Assembly: GCA_944326675.1 (NCBI GenBank)
Contig: CALVET010000071.1
Coordinates: forward strand, 1-47,882
Direction: 5' to 3'
DNA length: 47,882 nucleotides
Source: Candidatus Gastranaerophilales bacterium
Lineage (GTDB): Bacteria; Cyanobacteriota; Vampirovibrionia; Gastranaerophilales; Gastranaerophilaceae
A program made the position numbers and the translations under genes. Shown here piece after piece: positions 18,029 to 26,272 of this stretch. Numbering within the stretch: the stretch's first letter is position 1; every line of letters starts with the position of its first letter. The notes under the pieces were generated by a model that saw only the letters and a list, made by a program, of their open reading frames with translations, was not told the origin of the DNA and searched no databases.

Positions 18029-18895
18029 TTATTTTCTTGCTTTAATTAATGCTGTATCTGAGCTGACTCTGATTTCTCTTTTAGACAGAGTCAACTTAAC
18101 TTCTTCAATATAGTTATTAACTTTTTTCTCATCAAAATATTCCATGAATCTTTCTTTCATGGTTTTTTGATTGGGTGCAGGAGGCGTTATAAACCAATTT
18201 TCAATGGTTTCAACGGTTGGGGAATATTTTGATACAACTGCCTGAACATTAACTTTAACATCGCTAAAGCCTGCAGCCTGCATATTTAAATCAAGACTTT
18301 CGGCGCTAAAATTAACCAAAGGGTCATTTGGATCAGACATAAACTCCATCTCGGCTTTTTTAAAATCAAAATAATCACTTGCTTCATCAGGAATTAAAAG
18401 CTCATAGTATCTGGTATTTTGAGAAATAATAGGTTCAAAAGAACAATATAAGCCCTCAGGCTTTAAAACCCTATATAATTCACAAAATGCCGATTGTTTA
18501 TCTAACACGTGGACCAAAACAGAACGAGTTAATGCTCTATCCAAATAATTATCCTCAAGTTTAATATCGCAAATATCACTTTTTAAAAATTTAACATTAC
18601 TTTTAATTTCAGAATTTTTTAATATATTTTGACATTCATCAAGGCAATCTTGAAATTTATCAGAAAAAATAAGCTCAACCCTATCTTGAAATCTTTCTAA
18701 AACTCCAAAAGCCAAAAGTCCTGAACCACAGCCAAAATCCGCTATTTTTTGATTTTCTTTTAACTCGGCCATATCGAGAACAATGTTTTTAATATTCATC
18801 AACCAATTAAGAGTTTGTTGAACTTGAACATCGCTCATATATGAAAATCTCGTCTTTTTAAGCCATGTTGACCAATTTTTGCAAATATCGCTCAT
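18029..18895 (-). CDS. Class I SAM-dependent methyltransferase
   Basis: This 288-residue protein has a Rossmann-type methyltransferase core. Motif I is 'KIADFGCGSGLLAFGVL' (about 50-66), followed by an acidic end of strand 2 ('LIFSDKFQD'), 'FLKSDICDIKL' and 'ALTRSVLVHVLDKQSAFCELYRVLKPEG', the usual post-motif region of small-molecule methyltransferases. The C-terminal third (from about 175) is variable and may carry substrate specificity. GGGGGA precedes the ATG. It stands alone, convergent with atpC. The substrate is unknown. Confidence 0.85.
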   Translation of the reverse strand: MSDICKNWSTWLKKTRFSYMSDVQVQQTLNWLMNIKNIVLDMAELKENQKIADFGCGSGLLAFGVLERFQDRVELIFSDKFQDCLDECQNILKNSEIKSNVKFLKSDICDIKLEDNYLDRALTRSVLVHVLDKQSAFCELYRVLKPEGLYCSFEPIISQNTRYYELLIPDEASDYFDFKKAEMEFMSDPNDPLVNFSAESLDLNMQAAGFSDVKVNVQAVVSKYSPTVETIENWFITPPAPNQKTMKERFMEYFDEKKVNNYIEEVKLTLSKREIRVSSDTALIKARK

Positions 18896-18992
18896 AATTC
18901 CCCCAAAAGTAGTATTTAATAATCTGATAAGTGATTTTTACGCATTAAACATTTATAATTAATATAGTTAGTACTATTTAAGTTTTTTTATT

Positions 18993-20657
18993 ATGTCATT
19001 TGAAAACACATTATCTATTGAAAACAATATAAAGTATCTTAGCATGATGTTTGAGATTAGTACAATTGCTAATCAAGTTGATACAATTTACGAGCTTTTA
19101 CCAAAATTAAAAGACTATTGTGCTAAATTAATAAACACAGAAAATATTACTTTTTATCTTCTTGAAGACCAGCACTATAAGTGCATTTGTACCAATGATA
19201 AAACAAGAAACAACGAATTTTTTGAATGCGAAGAAGGCAACTCTCCTTTTTGGGAAGCCGTAAGCAAAGCAAAATTAACCGCCATGAAAGACAGTTTAGG
19301 CGCTCCTTTGTTTAAAACATTCTTAGAACACAATAATATAACATCGCTTGACCCAAGCCATGTTAGGGTGTTTTTCAATAATCAAGTGCCAATTTGTTTT
19401 TGTTTTATTAAAGAAAATAAAGATAAACCGATTGAAGTTGATACTTTTAACAATTTAGACTCAATTTTTGATTATATAGAGCCTATCATAGCAAAATTTC
19501 ATAAAAAAATTAAAAAAGATGAAGAATTGGCACAACTGCAAAAATCACTGCACAACATTTCAATTCTTTATAATATTTCTCAAGCGGTTAACTTTATTGA
19601 TGATTTAAAAAGATTATTGCAGGTTATTATTCAAAAAGCACTTGTAACGCTTGACGCCGAAAAAGGCTCATTAATGCTTTATGACTACTCAATTAATGCT
19701 TTACAGGTAAGAATTGTTTCAGGTTTGCAAGATAAAAAACTTGAAGATGCAATAAATAACGGTGCTGTTCATTGCGCTAAAATCGGCATTGGAGAAGGAA
19801 TCGCAGGAACGGTATTCTTAGAACGCAAACCTATAATTACAAACCTAGGCTCAGCAGACCCTCGTTTTATTGTTAAAGAAGTTTTATCAAACACAAAATC
19901 CCTGTTGTGCGTTCCTTTAATTGCAAAAGGTGAAGTAATCGGTGTAATCAATATTACAAATAAAAAACACAATAAATTATTTAATCAAAAAGACCTTGAA
20001 TTTATAACATCATTAGCTAATCAAGCAGCAATTGCGATTGACAATGCTAAATTATATGAGCTTGCAACAAAAGACGGTATGACAAAATTATATATTTATC
20101 GTCATTTCTATACATTATTGGAAAACGAAATAAGACGCTGCTCAAGATATAAAAGAAATATGTCATTATTAATGATGGATATTGATAATTTTAAAAGAAT
20201 TAATGATACATACGGACACTTAACAGGTGATACAATCTTAAAAAGACTTGCCGCAGTGCTCCAAGAAACAGTTAGAAAAATTGATATTCCGGCTCGTTAT
20301 GGCGGTGAAGAATTTGTTGTTATTTTACCTGAAACAGATAAAAAAGATGCGTGCGTAATAGCAGAGCGTATCAGGAAAAATATTGCCAAAATTGTTGTTA
20401 AAGTAAATGAAACAGAAAACCTTTCTCCCACAGTTTCAATGGGCGTTGCGCAATATACAACAGACGGTCAAGACCCTAAAACATTAATTAACGCAGCTGA
20501 TACCGCCTTGTATTATTCTAAACACAACGGCAAGAACATGGTTTCAACATACGAAAAAGACGGCTGCCAAAAGGTTGAACAAATTAATGTTGATTTAGAT
20601 AATGAAGAACTTTTAAGTAATCAGATTGATCAAGTTAGTTTAGATAATTTAGAGTAG
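18993..20657 (+). CDS. GAF-GAF-GGDEF diguanylate cyclase
   Basis: This 554-residue soluble signalling protein makes c-di-GMP. Residues about 1-165 form a divergent GAF-like sensor, residues 185-355 a clear GAF domain ('DAEKGSLMLYDYSINALQVR', 'CVPLIAKGEVIGVINI'), and residues 360-525 the GGDEF domain. The active site is 'RYGGEEF' (GGEEF 437-441) with metal Asp in 'MDIDNFKRIND'. The product-inhibition I-site RxxD is present as Arg428-Lys-Ile-Asp431. No membrane segment is seen. No ribosome binding site is visible before the ATG. A strong bidirectional terminator separates it from the glucanotransferase gene. Confidence 0.92.
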   Translation: MSFENTLSIENNIKYLSMMFEISTIANQVDTIYELLPKLKDYCAKLINTENITFYLLEDQHYKCICTNDKTRNNEFFECEEGNSPFWEAVSKAKLTAMKDSLGAPLFKTFLEHNNITSLDPSHVRVFFNNQVPICFCFIKENKDKPIEVDTFNNLDSIFDYIEPIIAKFHKKIKKDEELAQLQKSLHNISILYNISQAVNFIDDLKRLLQVIIQKALVTLDAEKGSLMLYDYSINALQVRIVSGLQDKKLEDAINNGAVHCAKIGIGEGIAGTVFLERKPIITNLGSADPRFIVKEVLSNTKSLLCVPLIAKGEVIGVINITNKKHNKLFNQKDLEFITSLANQAAIAIDNAKLYELATKDGMTKLYIYRHFYTLLENEIRRCSRYKRNMSLLMMDIDNFKRINDTYGHLTGDTILKRLAAVLQETVRKIDIPARYGGEEFVVILPETDKKDACVIAERIRKNIAKIVVKVNETENLSPTVSMGVAQYTTDGQDPKTLINAADTALYYSKHNGKNMVSTYEKDGCQKVEQINVDLDNEELLSNQIDQVSLDNLE

Positions 20658-20666
20658 AATAAGAAA

Positions 20667-20697
20667 AATTAAAAGGGGCTTTCGCCCCTTAATTTAT
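20667..20697. terminator. Bidirectional intrinsic terminator
   Basis: GGGGC-TTTC-GCCCC (20675-20688), extended by A/T pairs on each side, lies between the convergent cyclase and glucanotransferase genes. A/T runs on both flanks allow it to act in both directions. Confidence 0.8.
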
Positions 20698-22646
20698 TCT
20701 TTTTCTTTTAAAACTCCCGCCCAATGATTTAATTCATTAATCAAAGGCTGGATTTCGTGCTTTTTATTATGAGTGGCTTTGCCATATTGAATATCATCAT
20801 TTAGTTTGGCATTAACAGCCATAGAAACAATCTCAGGCATGTTTATTGCATAATCATCGTCAGATAAAGATTTATAATAAGTATCTTGATAATTAGGATT
20901 TAATCTTAAAGTCCAATTAGCAGCGCCTACTGTCCCCGGTTGGTTATATGTTTTATTTATTCCGAAGAAATCCATGAATGATACTTGAATATTCTTTGTT
21001 GAACGCAATAAATCCGCAAATTTTGCTTTTACATATTCTTTCGGGTTTGAGCGAATTTTTGATTTAAACTGCTCTCTTTCATGTCCTTGGTAATTAGCCG
21101 GATACATTGAATAAGAAAGATAATCCAATTTCCAAGGCTCGTTTTGTGTTACACTTTTATCATGCATCATCTGTTGCACCGGCGGATTGTCATGACAACC
21201 TATATAAGCCCAATTGCCTTTCGGTGCTTCATAACTTTTAACCCACATGAGCCCTGAAATGCCGTTTAAATGTTCTTGATCTTTAAAGACCTTATTGAAC
21301 ACGCCTGTTCTATCCCAGCCAAGGTCTTCCCAAACAACTTTATGAGGGTCAACTCCATGTTCTCTCATGGTCGGAAGAACAATTCTGCTTAAGATTTTTT
21401 GGAAATTATGTCCTCTATCCAATCCAAGCTCTGAAAGATGTCCGGAATGAAGTCTTTCCCTTACTACATATTCTTTCTCTTCACCGTGTTCATCGCGTTT
21501 TTTAGCTTTATGAACCGTATCTTCTTTATATAAATACGGGTTTACAAGCCCGATTGCATGGTCAATTCTTATATTAGTTGAATCTGACAAGGCTTTTTCA
21601 AGTTTAGCTTTTAAATATTGTCCTGATGCGCCCAATGAACCGTCATGATTAAATAATTTATTAGGATCCACAACCGACATGCCCCAAGTTTGAGGAGAAT
21701 TAAACGGACCTCCGTCATTACAGCCGATTTTATAACCCTTTAAAAATACATCTTCATTTGCTAATTCATCAAAAGATGAACCGCCAACCAATAAATCACC
21801 GATAAAAGAAACATCTCTTGTTCTTGAATCAGCTTTTGCTTGTTTATCTACAAGGAATTGAGAAAATTTATAGATATTTGAATTTTCATTATCATATAAA
21901 ATTCTGTTGTATCTATTTTGAGCTTCCCAATCGCCGTGTTTTGCTCTTTTTAAAAGTTCTCTGTCATCTTGACTCCAATTAGGATAATGATCTGTCCCGT
22001 AATCTTTCGCTATTGAATCAAGAACAGCATAATCATTAAGCCAATAAGAATTTTCCTGTTGAAATCTTTGATATTCTTCATTTAATCTTATTGCATCATT
22101 ATCATTGTCATTAAGTTTAGTTTGAAAATTATTCCAAGCTGCGCTCAATAATGTATTTGAAATTGCATTTGCTTCATCAAAATCCGTATATGTATAATTT
22201 TCATTTGGAATTTCAATATCTGAAGCTTCTCTATCTATTTCGTCATCAGATAAAATTGATGCATATTCACTTGATTTCAACTGAGTAAAATCAATGAACA
22301 ACGGGTTTTTAGCAAAAACAGAAGAAGTATAAGGCGATGTATCTTTTCTGTTTAATTTTCCGTTTGGACCCAATTGAACACTGTTGAACCCATGCATTTT
22401 AACAAAATCTAAAAATTCTTTTTGACCGTACGGTGTACCGATTTTTTGATCTTCTCCCGAACTTAATTTAGCAGGAAAACTTGCACCATGGATAATTAAA
22501 GCACGATTTTGCACACCAAGATAATCCAGGGCTTTGTTTATAGTATCACTGTATGGCTTTTTTTCATCTTCCCTAAGTTTACGATTAAAAGTAAGGCCTC
22601 GACTCGCATTACTTTTAGCAAACCTAACAACATTATTTACTCTCAT
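20694..22646 (-). CDS. malQ: 4-alpha-glucanotransferase (GH77), long form
   Basis: This 650-residue GH77 enzyme (amylomaltase/D-enzyme) transfers alpha-1,4-glucan segments. Catalytic residues are Asp362 ('IRIDHAIGL'), Glu440 ('VWEDLGWD') and Asp486 ('CHDNPPV'). It is longer than the usual ~500 residues because of an insertion at about 120-280. The N-terminus 'MRVNNVVRFAKSNASRGLTF' is a basic lead like those of other proteins in this window. No ribosome binding site is present. Instead TGC-AATAAT ends six bases before the ATG, suggesting a leaderless message. It probably works with the GT5 synthase at 30994 in storage-glucan metabolism. Confidence 0.9.
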   Translation of the reverse strand: MRVNNVVRFAKSNASRGLTFNRKLREDEKKPYSDTINKALDYLGVQNRALIIHGASFPAKLSSGEDQKIGTPYGQKEFLDFVKMHGFNSVQLGPNGKLNRKDTSPYTSSVFAKNPLFIDFTQLKSSEYASILSDDEIDREASDIEIPNENYTYTDFDEANAISNTLLSAAWNNFQTKLNDNDNDAIRLNEEYQRFQQENSYWLNDYAVLDSIAKDYGTDHYPNWSQDDRELLKRAKHGDWEAQNRYNRILYDNENSNIYKFSQFLVDKQAKADSRTRDVSFIGDLLVGGSSFDELANEDVFLKGYKIGCNDGGPFNSPQTWGMSVVDPNKLFNHDGSLGASGQYLKAKLEKALSDSTNIRIDHAIGLVNPYLYKEDTVHKAKKRDEHGEEKEYVVRERLHSGHLSELGLDRGHNFQKILSRIVLPTMREHGVDPHKVVWEDLGWDRTGVFNKVFKDQEHLNGISGLMWVKSYEAPKGNWAYIGCHDNPPVQQMMHDKSVTQNEPWKLDYLSYSMYPANYQGHEREQFKSKIRSNPKEYVKAKFADLLRSTKNIQVSFMDFFGINKTYNQPGTVGAANWTLRLNPNYQDTYYKSLSDDDYAINMPEIVSMAVNAKLNDDIQYGKATHNKKHEIQPLINELNHWAGVLKEKE

Positions 22647-22652
22647 ATTTTT

Positions 22653-22661
22653 ATTATTGCA
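22653..22661 (-). promoter_or_regulatory. Extended -10 of the glucanotransferase gene
   Basis: On the minus strand TGC-AATAAT is followed by six bases and then the ATG. This geometry predicts transcription starting at the start codon. Confidence 0.45.
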
Positions 22662-22712
22662 AAAAAAAATTTAAACACAAGGATTATTTAACTTTATAAA
22701 ATCGTTTTTTCC

Positions 22713-22721
22713 TGCTAAAAT
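22713..22721 (+). promoter_or_regulatory. Extended -10 of nadK
   Basis: TGC-TAAAAT ends six bases before the nadK ATG at 22728, the same geometry as at 4875 and 22653. There is no ribosome binding site, so a leaderless start is likely. Confidence 0.45.
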
Positions 22722-22727
22722 AAAGCC

Positions 22728-23525
22728 ATGCAAAAAAGCTTTGAAAAAATAGGAATAATATACAATTCGGATATTCAAGAGGCCGAAAACTTAGCAAAAA
22801 AAATTAACGAAAAAATACCAAATTCAATTATTTTTTCGCATGCCTTTTTAAAAGATGACATAAATTTAGCAATTGCAATCGGCGGCGACGGCACATTTTT
22901 AAAATGCGCAAGATATTATTCAAATAAAAATATACCTCTTATAGGGTTTAATGTTGGCAGATTAGGATATTTGGCACAAGCAAAACCAAATGAAGTTGAT
23001 TTTGTCATAGAAAAATTAAAAAACAATGACTACACAATTGAAAATCGTCTTATGTTAAAAGCAAAAGACAAAACCGCCCTAAATGACATTGTAATAAAAG
23101 GAATAAACTGCGCAAGAACAGCAACTCTAGACCTTTATATCAACAATAAAAAATTATGCTCATACGTATCAGACGGCATAATAATTTCAACCCCCACCGG
23201 CTCCACCGCATATTCCTTATCTGCAGGCGGACCTATTGTAAGTCCTTTTATAGATTGCTTTTTAATTATTCCGATATGCGCTCATACTCTTAATACAAGA
23301 CCTGTTATTGTGCCATCGTGCGAAAAAATAACGGTTAAAATGCATGAACACAACGAAAAACTAAACATATCATGCGACGGACAAGTTGATTTTATTGTAG
23401 AAAATGAAATTACAATTGAAAAAAATGAAAATTATGCAAAACTTTTAATTTTAAATCAGCAAAAAGACAGATTTTATGATATTTTAAAAGAAAAGCTTCA
23501 CTGGTCATTTTCACCTGAAAAGTAG
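22728..23525 (+). CDS. nadK: NAD kinase
   Basis: This 265-residue enzyme phosphorylates NAD to NADP. It has the 'GGDGTFL' motif (52-58), 'GFNVGRLGYLA' (about 73-83), 'LNDIVIKG' (an NE/D-type motif) and the glycine-rich 'SDGIIISTPTGSTAYSLSAGGP' region. The length is normal. It is followed by recN after four bases, an arrangement seen in many bacteria. The start appears leaderless. Confidence 0.96.
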   Translation: MQKSFEKIGIIYNSDIQEAENLAKKINEKIPNSIIFSHAFLKDDINLAIAIGGDGTFLKCARYYSNKNIPLIGFNVGRLGYLAQAKPNEVDFVIEKLKNNDYTIENRLMLKAKDKTALNDIVIKGINCARTATLDLYINNKKLCSYVSDGIIISTPTGSTAYSLSAGGPIVSPFIDCFLIIPICAHTLNTRPVIVPSCEKITVKMHEHNEKLNISCDGQVDFIVENEITIEKNENYAKLLILNQQKDRFYDILKEKLHWSFSPEK

Positions 23526-23529
23526 AGAA

Positions 23530-25125
23530 ATGTTAAAAACTTTATTCATTAAAAACTTTATATTAATCAAAGAAATTCACCTTGAATTTACTAAAGGCTT
23601 TAATGTTTTATGCGGCGAAACAGGTGCAGGTAAAAGTATAATAATAAAAGCTCTTGACAGTGTTTTAGGTGCTAAAATTTCAAAAGAAAATGCCCTTGAA
23701 AAAGATAAGCCGATTGTAATTGAAGCTGTTTTTGAAAAGAACAGCGAAGAAATAACAATTTCAAGAGAAATTTCATCTTCATCAAAATTCAGATTAAACG
23801 GGATGTTATCATCATTGGATGAAATTAAAGATTTAAGAGAAACGCTTGTTGATATTCATTCTCAACACCAAACATACTCATACATGGCTCAAAAACATCA
23901 TATTCATCTTTTAGATGACTATATAATTAAAAAAAGCCCCGAATATTTTGAACTTTTAAAAAATTACAAAGAAAGTTATTTTGAATTTAAAGATATTGAA
24001 AAAAAATTAAATAATTTAAAAGAAAATTATCTGAACAATGAGAAAGAAATTGAATTTTTGCGTTTTCAATTAAAAGAGCTTGATGACGCCGCCATCAAAG
24101 AAAACGAAGAAGAAGAATTAAAAGATGAACTTGATATATTATCAAATGTGCAAGAATTAAAAGAAGGCTCTTATTCGTCATATTACGCTTTATATGGCGA
24201 TAATCAAAGCATAGTTGAAGCATTGGGTAAAATTAAATACACAATTTCATCTTTAGCTGAATTGGATAAAAATCTTAAAGAAGTTGAATCAAGTCTTTTT
24301 GACGCATTTGAAAATTTGAAAGACAGCGCAAATTATTTAAGAGATTACTCATCTAATCTTGAATTAAACCCGATGAGATTGGATGAATTAAATGAAAGAA
24401 TTTCTCTAATTCAAAAATTAAAAAGAAAATACGGCACTGACCTTGATTTAGAAAGAAATAACATTCAAAAAAGATTAAAGGAATTAACTTCAGGTGATAA
24501 TAACCTTGAGGATTTGGAAGAAAACTATAATACATTATTATCTGCAATCAACCTTTTAGCTTCCAAAATAGATGAATACAGAAAAAATAACTCAAAAGAG
24601 CTTTCAAAATTAATCGAAGAAAAATTAAAAACTCTTGAATTAAAAGAAGCGCAATTTGAAATATTAATTAAAGAAGTTCAAAATAATGAACTTGGGAAAA
24701 ACTATGTTGAATTTTTAATTTCAACAAACAAAAATCAAACCCCCATGCCTTTATCAAAAGTTGCCTCAGGCGGTGAAATTTCAAGAGTAATGCTTGCGCT
24801 GAAAACAATCTTTGCTTCTGTAGATAAAGTTTCAACTGTTGTTTTCGATGAAATCGATACCGGTATTTCAGGAGTAACATCAAATGCAGTTGCTCAATCC
24901 ATTTTAGAACTGGCTAAAACCACTCAAATTATCTGTATAACCCATCAACCCATAATTTGCGCTAAAGCCGATAATTTCATTTGGATAGTTAAAACTGATA
25001 ATGACGATAAGAATATTAAAATTGAAATTTTAAATGATGAAAAAAGATTAAAAGCCTTAGCTCAACTGGCAAGCGGGGAAATAAGCGAAAAAACAATAGA
25101 ATTTGCCAAAACCCTAATAAAATAG
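23530..25125 (+). CDS. recN: DNA repair ATPase RecN
   Basis: This 531-residue SMC-like protein takes part in double-strand break repair. The N-terminal Walker A is 'CGETGAGKSIIIKAL' (about 29-43), followed by a family-typical 'DIHSQHQ' Q-loop region near 115. Long coiled coils span about 140-370. The C-terminal half has the ABC signature 'SGGEISRVMLALK' and Walker B 'VVFDEIDTGISG'. It is slightly shorter than most RecN proteins (about 550). It is co-transcribed with nadK and probably with the radical SAM gene that starts 13 bases after its stop. Confidence 0.95.
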   Translation: MLKTLFIKNFILIKEIHLEFTKGFNVLCGETGAGKSIIIKALDSVLGAKISKENALEKDKPIVIEAVFEKNSEEITISREISSSSKFRLNGMLSSLDEIKDLRETLVDIHSQHQTYSYMAQKHHIHLLDDYIIKKSPEYFELLKNYKESYFEFKDIEKKLNNLKENYLNNEKEIEFLRFQLKELDDAAIKENEEEELKDELDILSNVQELKEGSYSSYYALYGDNQSIVEALGKIKYTISSLAELDKNLKEVESSLFDAFENLKDSANYLRDYSSNLELNPMRLDELNERISLIQKLKRKYGTDLDLERNNIQKRLKELTSGDNNLEDLEENYNTLLSAINLLASKIDEYRKNNSKELSKLIEEKLKTLELKEAQFEILIKEVQNNELGKNYVEFLISTNKNQTPMPLSKVASGGEISRVMLALKTIFASVDKVSTVVFDEIDTGISGVTSNAVAQSILELAKTTQIICITHQPIICAKADNFIWIVKTDNDDKNIKIEILNDEKRLKALAQLASGEISEKTIEFAKTLIK

Positions 25126-25138
25126 TTATAATCAAAAT

Positions 25139-26272
25139 ATGAAATTTTGCGAAACTTTTGATTTATCAGTTCTTTTTGATACTTTAAGAGATTTATATTC
25201 AAAAATCAGCTATTCAAGGCTTTTTGAAAAATCAGGCAGGGCAATAATGCCTCTAAGATTCTTTTTTGAATTAACCCACCTGTGCAATTTGAACTGTCCT
25301 TACTGCTACATCGGAAAAGACAGAAAAAAAGAGGAATTAACAACTTCTCAATGGTTCGATGTTATTAATCAAATTCCTTTTTGGTCTTTTATAACTCTTG
25401 TTGGAGGTGAACCTTTAATTAGAGAAGATTTTTGTGAAATTTTAGAATACGCCTCAAAAAAAGTTTTAAAAAAGGTGAATGTTGTTACAAACGGAATTTT
25501 AATTAACGAAAAAATAATTCACAGCTTTATTAAATCAAAAATGCTTCTTTTAAGCGTTTCTTTAGACGGTTGGGAAGAAAACCATGATAAAAACAGAGAT
25601 AAAAAAGGCATTTTTAAAAAAATTACGGATAATTTAGATGAATTGAGAAATCAAATTATTTTTTCTAATTCAAAATTAATAATAGATATTAAAACTATTG
25701 TTTTAAAAGATAATCTTGAAGACATTTTAAAACTTTATGAATACTGCACAAACAAAGGTTTTGAATTTTTATCAATATCTTTTTTGAGAAACAATTTTCT
25801 TAAACAAAATTCTTTTTTATATGACACTTTTGACGAAGTTTTCTATAAACCCGATTATCCGATTGAATTATATTTTGATTTAGATAAATTTAAAGAAATT
25901 TATTTCGAATTGAATAAAATGAAAAAATATTCCAAAACAAAAATTCGCTTTGCACCGAAATTTGACAACAAAAACCCCGAAATTGAACTAAAATTAATCG
26001 AAAATTTTTTCACAAAATATAATAAAAAAGATGTTAAAGAAATTTATCAACCGTGTTTATATCCTTTTTCAAACACAATAATAAATCCATCAGGGGATAT
26101 TTATCCTTGTTTATCATATAAAATGGGTAATATAAAAGAACAAAAAATAATTGATATTATAAACAACACAAAATACAGATGTTTTAGAAAGAATTTAAAA
26201 TATTCAAAAATATTCTCATCATGCCAGATGTGTTGTGAAGCAAAAGTTAGAGATACAGAGGAAAGACAATGA
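25139..26272 (+). CDS. Radical SAM protein with SPASM-like C-terminus
   Basis: This 377-residue enzyme binds the radical-SAM [4Fe-4S] cluster through Cys49, Cys53 and Cys56 ('CNLNCPYCYIGK'). 'LVGGEPLIREDF' (88-99) is the SAM-binding GGE motif. C-terminal cysteines 306, 324, 348, 362, 365 and 366 ('CLYPF...YPCLSYKMGNI...CQMCC') form a SPASM/twitch-like auxiliary cluster region, as in peptide-maturing enzymes. The stop overlaps the start of the M16 peptidase gene (ATGA), so the two are translationally coupled. Such a pair recalls PqqE with PqqF. No precursor peptide gene is seen next to it. The substrate is unknown. Confidence 0.88.
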   Translation: MKFCETFDLSVLFDTLRDLYSKISYSRLFEKSGRAIMPLRFFFELTHLCNLNCPYCYIGKDRKKEELTTSQWFDVINQIPFWSFITLVGGEPLIREDFCEILEYASKKVLKKVNVVTNGILINEKIIHSFIKSKMLLLSVSLDGWEENHDKNRDKKGIFKKITDNLDELRNQIIFSNSKLIIDIKTIVLKDNLEDILKLYEYCTNKGFEFLSISFLRNNFLKQNSFLYDTFDEVFYKPDYPIELYFDLDKFKEIYFELNKMKKYSKTKIRFAPKFDNKNPEIELKLIENFFTKYNKKDVKEIYQPCLYPFSNTIINPSGDIYPCLSYKMGNIKEQKIIDIINNTKYRCFRKNLKYSKIFSSCQMCCEAKVRDTEERQ

